Shown piece by piece: positions 57,701-64,000 of a stretch of 64,000 nucleotides of DNA (within the stretch, counting starts at the first letter, position 1; each line of letters begins with the position of its first letter). Location of the stretch: positions 416,542-480,541 of the forward strand of contig JAIXMN010000028.1 in assembly GCA_025716815.1 (NCBI GenBank). Reading direction: 5' to 3'. Source of the DNA: Dichotomocladium elegans (lineage: Eukaryota > Mucoromycota > Mucoromycetes > Mucorales > Lichtheimiaceae). The translations under genes and the position numbers were made by a program. The notes under the pieces are model-generated. The model was not told the origin of the DNA. It did no database searches and was given only the letters and a program-made list of their open reading frames with translations.

Positions 57701-58402
57701 CTTTAATCAGTTGGTCCCTCAGTTCTTTAATGCTTCTGCATTTGAAAAGCTGTTTTTTGCTGCCTGACCGCTGAGCAGTAGTTTCTAATAGGTATATATG
57801 CCTATGTTCATGTATATGATAGTCAGTTCTGCTCCTAAGAATTTCAATGTCTAATCCTTACTCTTTGTAAGCCTTGTTGGAAAGATTATTCTCCATTGCA
57901 AACATAGCCGCCATATATTCGATGTCTGTCATTTTACCGTGGGGTGCATGCAATATGAGAGGTCTATCGCCATACACTATGTATCCTGCCTGGTAAATAC
58001 TACGTGACATAATATGCGTGGTTTCTTACCGACTGGCCTACCAACAGATTTTTTGATAAGCTTAGCTTCCGCGTTGCTAGTTTTGTTCAAAGGGGTTGCT
58101 GTTGAATATCCGAGTAAAAACACATCTGAGTCATCAACGCTTCTCATGTCATTATTAGCAGACAGATCGGTTCTCGGTTTCTTTAGCTTTATAAGATTGT
58201 TAATGTGATGAGATGTACATGTTGAGATAAGCACATTAACCTTGTGGGTTGATATAGAAAGTTGCTCAGGCTGACCAGGATCCAAGTATGATGATGGATT
58301 GTCATCTGGATGTGATACTGACCAGTGTTGCCGGAGACCAAAGGATTTAAAGCGCTTATTTTTATAGACACAGTCGCGATGAATGCAACGCTCAGTACTC
58401 AT
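54733..58402 (-). CDS. Plavaka-like transposase
   Basis: A multi-exon gene on the minus strand, starting MSTERCIHRDCVYKNKRF at 58402 with a C2H2-like finger (CIHRDC...LRQHWSVSH) and ending SDNGN at 54733. Diagnostic blocks in order are GPLYFSCRDIHDLTQHLFAH (57560), PGYVVLPLMLASDQTLVSVN and RHKAWPVYLKLGT (57300-57200), MTGPHGQQYQCIPVVSCYIA then DFPEQ (56870-56800), LSGRPCPRCKIPASEF (56720), IPLVDIHAALTTDDLHQLGG (56450-56380), PFQSMHPFKRGF (56215), and C-terminal YTIRAYPQFRGVDQFDFVQL and DIFAQVHLLFKARRV. These are the hallmarks of the Plavaka family, as known from basidiomycetes. Most coding pieces are open, so the gene may be intact; exon ends were not all fixed. Confidence 0.85.
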
Positions 58403-58704
58403 TTGGGGATATGTCGAAAGAGAGTTCTAAGAGGTGGGGGAAAGACGATGGGAAATATCTCTCCATCATAGAGCAGGAACCGCTGACCTAACTGAAGAAG
58501 GGTAGGTCAAACGTGCTTGAATCTCAGCAACCTGAAAAATTTACTTCCATAGCTGTTTAACGCCAACGCTAAACAACATTACTGTTTAAATACCCCAGTC
58601 ATCTCCAGAAACGCGAAGACCCATGTGTATTTCCTTTGGTTTAATCCACTTTTCTAATATGCCTCAACAAAGAATCAGTAAGGTAGCCGGGTTCACTCTA
58701 GACG
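58403..58704. promoter_or_regulatory. Bidirectional promoter region inside the Plavaka-like element
   Basis: The 300 bp between the divergent transposase and the plus-strand gene. No specific sites are named. An alternative start for the plus-strand gene (ATG at 58660, MPQQRISK, followed by GTAGCC) lies within it. Confidence 0.4.
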
Positions 58705-60069
58705 ATGCTCCAAGAAACCATGAGCAAACCTCTCTTGCCTCGCATCGGCTGTGAGTTAGGAAAAAATATGCTATGGTTTGAAAATAACACTCCCAGTAGC
58801 AACCGCAGAAAGGACAAAAATACCAGCCGATCCATTGAAGTGCTGCCGAGGAAAAAAGCACGGACTGCTCTGTCTGTTTCCATTTCTGATACAGACTCTG
58901 ACACGGTAGAAGATAGCCCGTCATCTGAATCAATAAATGAAAGAAGCAAATGCGTTGAGTATGGAGACGAATCCGATTTGGACGCATCTTCGATTATAAG
59001 TATCCCACCACGTGAGGAGAACCCCATGTATTCGCAAGTAGTTGATTTCAACTTGCAAAGGTAAAATATCTTCCAACAACATTCTAGCGTTGACAATTTT
59101 GTTGAAAACAGTTTCACTAGATTCAAAATCGACATTCGCCAGTGGACTGGCGGGGATGGCAAGAACGCTCTTGAAAAATCAGTCAAGAGATATGTGTTTT
59201 CCGAAGAAGCTTTTCCCAGCCATAATCAAGTACACAAACTGTGTCTTAACATAAGCAAGGCCATCATGGGATATCAAGTTCAAGATGATTTACTAGTCCT
59301 AGACAAGGGAGTCGTGAAAGAGGTATAAGTAATTCATTAGCTACATTATCACAACTTGCAATTAACGGTCTTGGTAGGCTCGAAGAATTATTACAACCAC
59401 AAGATCAAACGCACATGGCAGCATGGTGCGCATTCTCACACAGTTCGACTTCTCAAAACATGGAGCTCTCCCAAAAGACGCAAAGCATAGATGCTACAAG
59501 CAATATGAGTATCTGCAAGACGCGAAACGGTATTTGTTTGCATTTTACAGCCATATCAGAGGTGTTGCCAATATATGGTATATATTAACAATTTACACTA
59601 GCTTTGCTCGCTGCGGCTTTAGGTCAGACGGAGCATTGATGCAAAATTCTTGTATTGGAGAATGTCTCCATAAGCTAATGTTTAACATCAAAGGCGGAAA
59701 GCCCCGTTTGGTGTTCCGAGATAGTCCGCTAACAAAGCCTATGTTAGCATTTGTTTACTCCACAGTAAGCTTTAATTAATTAGAGGAAACCGACACCGGT
59801 GGCTGACATATGATTAGATGATGTACAGGATTATCAAGGAAGAAAAACTCGAGCGCATTAGGCCAGGCTACACTGATGCTTTTGCCGAGGACTCCCACTG
59901 GCATTTTTTGTACAAGGACATCCAGACTTGCCCAGCTGTAGATTGGGAGTTGGCATTGGCTTATCAGCAATCTGTAGTTGACAATTTGGAGAACCCAGGA
60001 GGAAATCAACCCAATGATAGCATGACAGGATGCTACGACGCAATTTTAGCAGATGCCCCAATGGAATAA
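58705..60069 (+). CDS. Unknown protein encoded divergently from the Plavaka-like transposase
   Basis: Four exons (58705-59060, 59121-59322, 59378-59764, 59818-60069) keep phase and give 398 residues. The N-terminal third is acidic and Ser-rich with a basic patch (EVLPRKKARTAL, NLS-like). The rest is ordered: KALEKSV-like and YVFSEEAFPSHNQVHKLCLN, ARRIITTTRSNAHGSMVRIL, DAKRYLFAFYSHIRG, RDSPLTKPMLAFVYST and TDAFAEDSHWHFLYKDIQTC. A weak resemblance to fungal DUF6532 proteins is possible but not established. Being inside the element, it may be an accessory factor (DNA binding or transposition control), by analogy with two-gene CACTA elements. A 27-nt intron alternative for the first junction was set aside in favour of 60 nt. 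Confidence 0.55.
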
Positions 60070-60440
60070 TAAATGATCCTTATCCATCTGTCCTAAAAAT
60101 GACATTATATATTAACATATATGACATATTTTTACCTGAGCGATCGAGCTTACAGGATCTGCAGAGCAATTCAACCATTCACGCCGTGCAGTACGCTGCA
60201 GTTGAACGCTATTACGTGCAGTACATAGCACTTAAATGGTATTCCGTGCAGGACACTGGAAAGAAATTTGGATTGTGCAGTGCCTTAAATGGAGGGGGGG
60301 GGTATCCATTCAGCCATTTAGTCCATTTACGCCCTGCAAGGCTAGTGCAAGCTTTTTAGTAAAACAGGATGCCGGCATGCAGTTGGTATTTATGCATCTG
60401 CAGAGTTCAAAGAATGCGTTGGATTGTGACTTGTAAAAAT

Positions 60441-60700
60441 TCAAACTTTATACCTGAGTAATCCATGGCATAATACTATCTCATTCCCAGGTGCAGGATT
60501 CGGTCTTGGGCTATGAATCCACCGGAACGTCCTCAGGCTGTCTTCCTCACATGTGGGGCAACACCTGCTTGTTTTATATTCGTCAATAAGGTAGACAGGT
60601 ATGTGATGGGACTTCAGCATCTGACGAAGGCCTTTGCCTCGGATGGGCTCGTGGTACCGAACGTGGGGTGCAGACCAGTTCCCCATGATCAAAACGCAGT
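60441..60700 (-). pseudogene. Fanzor remnant B, central part with zinc finger
   Basis: On the minus strand VLIMGNWSAPHVRYHEPIRG then KGLRQMLKSHHIPVYLIDEY precedes the zinc-finger start KTSRCCPTCEEDS and SPRPNPAPGNEIVLCHGLLR. These are conserved blocks of fungal Fanzor proteins (the RuvC-II side and first Cys pair). The sequence then meets TATAA and the end of the Plavaka-like element. The partner of the last Cys is a Tyr codon. Even after removing the insertion, the two halves are in different frames, so the gene had probably decayed or lost bases at the site. Upstream of 60700 no further Fanzor sequence is recognised. Confidence 0.8.
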
Positions 60701-60719
60701 GAGATGGATGGATTAGAGA

Positions 60720-61330
60720 GAATGAAAAAAGACAACTATAAAAGTATCTTTGAGGTTGATGTTTATTCCTGAAAATAAAATAACTCTCTTTTATCCTAGC
60801 CTTTTTATTTAAGGACGGTAGTTAGCTAGCTAATTATGACGTAATAAAACCAATATATGGTAATTCCAGCGGGGTTTAGCTTACTTTTTGACTGATCTGA
60901 TTCGCCAATTGTTCGGGCCGATTTCGTTGTGTAATGCGATTCTGACAGAGTCTGAGGTTTTGATTTTTGTTGCTTTTTGTTGGATTAGCATTGAGATTCC
61001 GCGAACATTTTGGTTTTCCCATTGGCCAAAATGGTCCTTTTCTTGGAGTTGCCTGTGGTGGGTATTTTCTTTAGTCCCATGATCATCCCCTTTGACCAAT
61101 AGCCTTTTCTTTTGCAACCTTCACATGTGCCTCCACAAGTGCAGCTGAAGGGGTTGCACGTCAGGAAACGTGGCAAAGACGTGAATGGCATGCATCAAAA
61201 TGATATTATCTATTCTTTTGACCCATTGAAGCTCTGGAATAAATGTTCGCCAACAAATGGCGGATAATTACTTCTTCGAGTTCTGACAATCCATAGTATG
61301 CCCAATAACCAGGACCTTCAGCAGCAAGAT
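60720..61330. other. Unassigned stretch with short minus-strand frames
   Basis: Minus-strand frames at 61191-60985 (CTCGGTCEGCKRKGYWSKG) and 61117-60881 overlap in different phases and might be a decayed cysteine-containing ORF. No family is recognised. Confidence 0.3.
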
Positions 61331-61339
61331 CTAGATGCC

Positions 61340-62770
61340 ATCTATCAGCGCCATTAATTCGATCATGCAAGCATCAGGCCGCCGATTGTCGGATTTTTCC
61401 GACCCTGCCCCAGGAATGCTGAGACACTCTCAAAGAGACTGTGCCACCAACCCACATTCTGATCCATGCTGAACATACGCAGTATCGCCAATAATGAACA
61501 AGCTTTCCAAATACCGAATTGGTCCACACTCTCAATGACCACCAGAGAGTTGTGTATAATGCACATTATCGCGTCAATTGCCAAGCAATCCAGCGACCCC
61601 CATGTACCCCGGCTATTCTTCATCAATGGCCATGGTGGTACTGGAAAGTCTCAAGTATTCAAGGCTCTCCTGACGCATGTGCTCTCTCAACAGTAGGTTG
61701 CTTTGCCTGTCGCCTCTTCTGGCGTTGCCGTGATCCTGCTTCCTGGTGGCTGCACGGCTCACTACCGCTTCAAGGTCCCACTAGACACTGACGAAACAAG
61801 TACCTGCAGCACCAGCCTGACCAGTGCAGACGCCCAGAGGTCGTCTCAAAAACCATCCAGTGCATTATGCTTTGACCCGATGTTCGCGTTCTGCATCTGA
61901 ACATCAACATGCGAGTGCAGAATGCAGGGCCTCAAGCCGTTTTCCTTTGCTGACCTGCTTCTTGCTGTTGTTGACGTCCGACCACCTTACTAGGAAAGTT
62001 TCGAGATTCCCGCAACAGTGGCGTATTGATGCAAATGACAGCATGGATCTCATCGATGCCATTTACCCATCAATTCGCCTCTCCAGTCAGCCGTCTGCCC
62101 AATTCCGCGATGGTGCTATCCTTGCCACGAAGAATGCCGATGTTGACGATATTAACAACAAGGCTTTCAGTATCTTTCCTGGTGGAAGCAGAGAGTACCA
62201 TTTGCACAACCACATCATCGACGCTGACAACCCCAATGTAGCCACTGCAAGTTACCCTCCCGAGTTCCTCGACAGCCTTAATTCTGCAGAGGTTCCTCCA
62301 CACTGCGTGAGGTTAAACGTCGGTATGTCTTTGGTATTGTTGCGAAGTCTCGATCCTGGAGCAGGCCTCTGCAATGGTACCAAGGTCATCCTCACAAGGC
62401 TTATGGATCATTCAATTGCCGTCAGAGCGATTGCTCACGGACCGCAGGGCATGGAGCACATTCTGCCTCGGATCAACCTATGCACTAAAGACGGCGAGAT
62501 GCCATTTGTCCAGTGTCGTCGCCAATTGCCTGTTCGTCCTGCATTCGCCATGACCATCCATAAAGCGCAAGGCCAAACACTGTCCCATGTCGGTATCCAC
62601 CTTCGCGAACCAGTATTTCGCACACGGGCAGTTATATGTCGTGCTGTCACGAGCAACAAACCCTGACAACCTGCGCGTGGCAGTATATGGTGATATGACA
62701 GCTACCCACCCCGCAACAGCGAATGTGGTGTATCCCGAGGTTCTTCTCCGCCAGTCGACCTCTATATAAA
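61340..62770 (+). pseudogene. Helitron Pif1-like helicase remnant
   Basis: The plus-strand translation contains VPRLFFINGHGGTGKSQVFK (Walker A, 61610-61665), an in-frame TAG at about 61693, VALPVASSGVAVILLPGGCT and AHYRFKVPL. Later come AILATKNADVDDINNKAF, PHCVRLNVGMSLVLLRSLDP, GAGLCNGTKVILTRL, RPAFAMTIHKAQGQTLSHVG and HGQLYVVLSRATNPDNLRVA. These are the ordered motifs of Helitron-encoded Pif1-type helicases (CNGTR-like and TI-K-QGQT motifs). Two or more frameshifts and the stop show it is dead. The Rep (HUH) domain is not present in the window. Confidence 0.85.
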
Positions 62771-62899
62771 CATTAACTATGCCCATACGATTCCTTTTTA
62801 CTTATGACGCCAACTTTTTTCTCCATTCATTAAAAACCAAGACCTGTCCCGTGTAACCAACTTGCGCCACAAAGCAAAAATCTATTCTCCACGACATGT

Positions 62900-63010
62900 A
62901 CGGGGGGTCTAGGGGGGTTTACCCCCCAGCGAGCCGAATTCTCTGTAGCCCAGGAAGCGACTGACACGGAGCGCAGCGCAGGGGCTCAGTCAGCAGACGG
63001 GCGAAAGAGG
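62900..63010. repeat. Hairpin-rich segment
   Basis: GGGGGGTTTACCCCCC at 62914-62929 is a perfect 6-bp stem with a 4-nt loop, next to GGGGGGTCTAGG. Further on, GACTGA and TCAGTC (62960-62990) flank a GC-rich CACGGAGCGCAGCGCAGGGGC loop. Such hairpins occur near Helitron 3' ends. Confidence 0.55.
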
Positions 63011-63019
63011 CTGGAGGCT

Positions 63020-63310
63020 CGTAATAATTCTATTAGAACGGCGATGTAAGTGCTTAATCCTGTTAGGACGTATCGGATGAGAGCATTCTCTTTTCATTGT
63101 CCTCTTCAAGACCAGTGATGGATCCCGGGTAGAGGAAGTACCTTTGATAGGTGCGATTGTCCTGTCACGCAAGCGGATATGAAAATATCGGTCCCTGAAC
63201 ATCAATGTGTTAAATTCATCATTGTCTTAGTTTCAGGATATCGGCGATAGTGATGTGAAACCGGCTAAGTTCTCTAACACGGATCAATGTTCACCACATT
63301 ACCCCCTTCC
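63020..63310 (-). repeat. Probable LTR of the chromovirus (partial)
   Basis: Directly after the integrase stop region on the minus strand comes a purine-rich tract (GGAAGGGGGTAA at 63311-63300) and then TGTGGTGAACATTGATCCGT. This is the expected polypurine tract followed by an LTR starting TGT. The far end of the LTR was not identified. Confidence 0.5.
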
Positions 63311-63326
63311 AGGTTGAACATAACGC

Positions 63327-64000
63327 TTAATGGAGGTGTGCCGTTTGATTGCGCTTGCTACGCCTTAGGATATAGTCATCGCGTTTTGTGGTGTCATTAC
63401 CTGAATGTCTACGCTTTCGCTGTGGAGCTTGTTGAGTCATGTTTTTTGGTGTGGGTGTTGTACCCTTTACCTTCTTTGGTGTTGGTGTAGTACCTGTTAC
63501 CTTTGAATGAGCCTGTGGGCCTAGGCTCCGTATCCTGTCCCAGTATTTTGCGATTGGCTCTGGACTATTGAAGGACGCATGCGGTTCCCATGTATCGTCT
63601 TCTGGTCCATAGCCTTCCCATCGAACCCGATATAGGTACCTTCCGGGTGACAACTCTTTATGGTCTACAATCGCTTGGACTGTATAGTATTTACCATTCT
63701 TTTCATATACCTCTTCGATGCTGATCAGTTCATCTTGAGATACAAGTTTGAGTTGCGAGGGTGCAAAATTTCTGGTTGCGAGGAGTCCCTGTTCGTCTCT
63801 GAGGACATAGGAACCACCTTTGGTTTCCCTGACGACAGTGTATGGTCCTTCATATCGAGGATCCGTTTTTCTACTGCGTACTTCATCTTTGACCATGACC
63901 GTGCTACCAGGAGGATATTTAATGATCCTGTATTTGGTATCATGTTTACCTTTCTTAACATCTGATAGAGCTTTTGCCCGTTCTGCTATGGCCGGAAAGA
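63327..64000 (-). CDS. Ty3/gypsy chromovirus integrase C-terminus with chromodomain (partial)
   Basis: The frame is open from the right edge of the window to a stop at 63327, so the polyprotein continues outside. It reads FPAIAERAKALSDVKKGKHD, YPPGSTVMVKDEVRSRKTDP and RYEGPYTVVRETKGGSYVLR (the GPY/F module that closes chromovirus integrases). EEVYEKNGKYYTVQAIVDHK then YLYRVRWEGYGPEDDTWEPH is a chromodomain with its aromatic residues (Y, W, W), which targets insertion to heterochromatin marks in this group. The last 60 residues are basic and Pro/Thr-rich, with a repeated VTGTTPTPKK / VKGTTPTPKN unit. No break is seen in the visible part. Confidence 0.9.
   Translation of the reverse strand, partial: FPAIAERAKALSDVKKGKHDTKYRIIKYPPGSTVMVKDEVRSRKTDPRYEGPYTVVRETKGGSYVLRDEQGLLATRNFAPSQLKLVSQDELISIEEVYEKNGKYYTVQAIVDHKELSPGRYLYRVRWEGYGPEDDTWEPHASFNSPEPIAKYWDRIRSLGPQAHSKVTGTTPTPKKVKGTTPTPKNMTQQAPQRKRRHSGNDTTKRDDYILRRSKRNQTAHLH

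Larger units (their letters stand above)
54357..60440. mobile_element. Plavaka-like (CACTA/KDZ-type) DNA transposon
   Basis: A 6.1-kb unit separates the two halves of a Fanzor gene. Both borders carry TTATA on the plus strand (54359-54363 and 60450-60454), a possible target duplication. Subterminal regions are dense in GTGCAG/CTGCAC motifs: GTGCACTGC, TGTGCAGAC, GTGCACTGCAC and TACTGCAGTGCC on the left (54380-54510), and CGTGCAGTAC, GCTGCAGTTG, CGTGCAGGAC and TGTGCAGTGCC on the right (60185-60285). That is what CACTA-like transposases bind in known elements. Inside are a transposase (minus) and a divergent gene (plus). Perfect terminal inverted repeats were not identified, so the limits are approximate to some tens of bases. 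Confidence 0.65.

Noticed and set aside
59061..59087. 27-nt intron in the Plavaka-associated gene
   Set aside because: An acceptor at 59120 keeps the same phase and gives a normal 60-nt intron.

Overview
The window looks like nuclear DNA of a filamentous fungus, most likely Mucoromycota (Mucorales-like). Genes are split by many short GT-AG introns of roughly 45-90 nt. Housekeeping proteins are fungal in type, and the transposon mix (Tc1/mariner, Plavaka-like, Ty3/gypsy chromovirus, Helitron, Fanzor) fits that group. No rRNA, tRNA or CRISPR array was found. All identifications come from reading translations by eye; no search was run.

Layout. Positions 1-27,900 are gene-dense: the 3' end of a membrane-anchored protein; a mitochondrial-type acetyl-CoA acetyltransferase; a SigF-like/NTF2-like membrane protein; a large PX-PH phospholipase D; Ach1 CoA-transferase; ribosomal proteins P0 and L3; an Rck2/Srk1-type kinase; a ZNF706-like micro-protein; the Cbp3 complex III assembly chaperone; a serine-rich protein; and a SUR7/PalI-type tetraspan protein. 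Degenerate Tc1 pieces sit between some of them (about 11.0-12.2 kb and 15.9-17.0 kb). Positions 28,000-42,300 are mixed: decayed Tc1 copies, a small secreted cysteine-rich protein, a 1029-residue kelch/multi-TM membrane protein, and a conserved fungal protein with a homopolymer-rich tail. Positions 43,500-64,000 are almost entirely mobile DNA, with one plausible host-like tail-anchored ORF at 47.7-48.3 kb.

The most interesting signal is three decayed pieces of Fanzor, the eukaryotic relative of TnpB RNA-guided nucleases. They lie at 38.8-39.3 kb (+), 44.85-45.17 kb (-, directly behind a Tc1 transposase remnant) and 60.7/54.3 kb (-). The last is one gene cut in two by a 6.1-kb Plavaka-like (CACTA/KDZ-type) transposon carrying a transposase and a divergent 398-residue gene of unknown function. 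At 51.6-54.0 kb lies the only intact-looking transposase of the local Tc1/mariner family (DD34E, 431 residues). At least seven dead relatives surround it.

How the genes work together: the conserved genes do not form one pathway. Thiolase and Ach1 both handle acetyl-CoA in mitochondria, Cbp3 assembles cytochrome bc1, and P0 and L3 belong to the large ribosomal subunit. Exon boundaries were chosen from splice motifs, reading phase and family conservation, so a few may be off by one or more bases.
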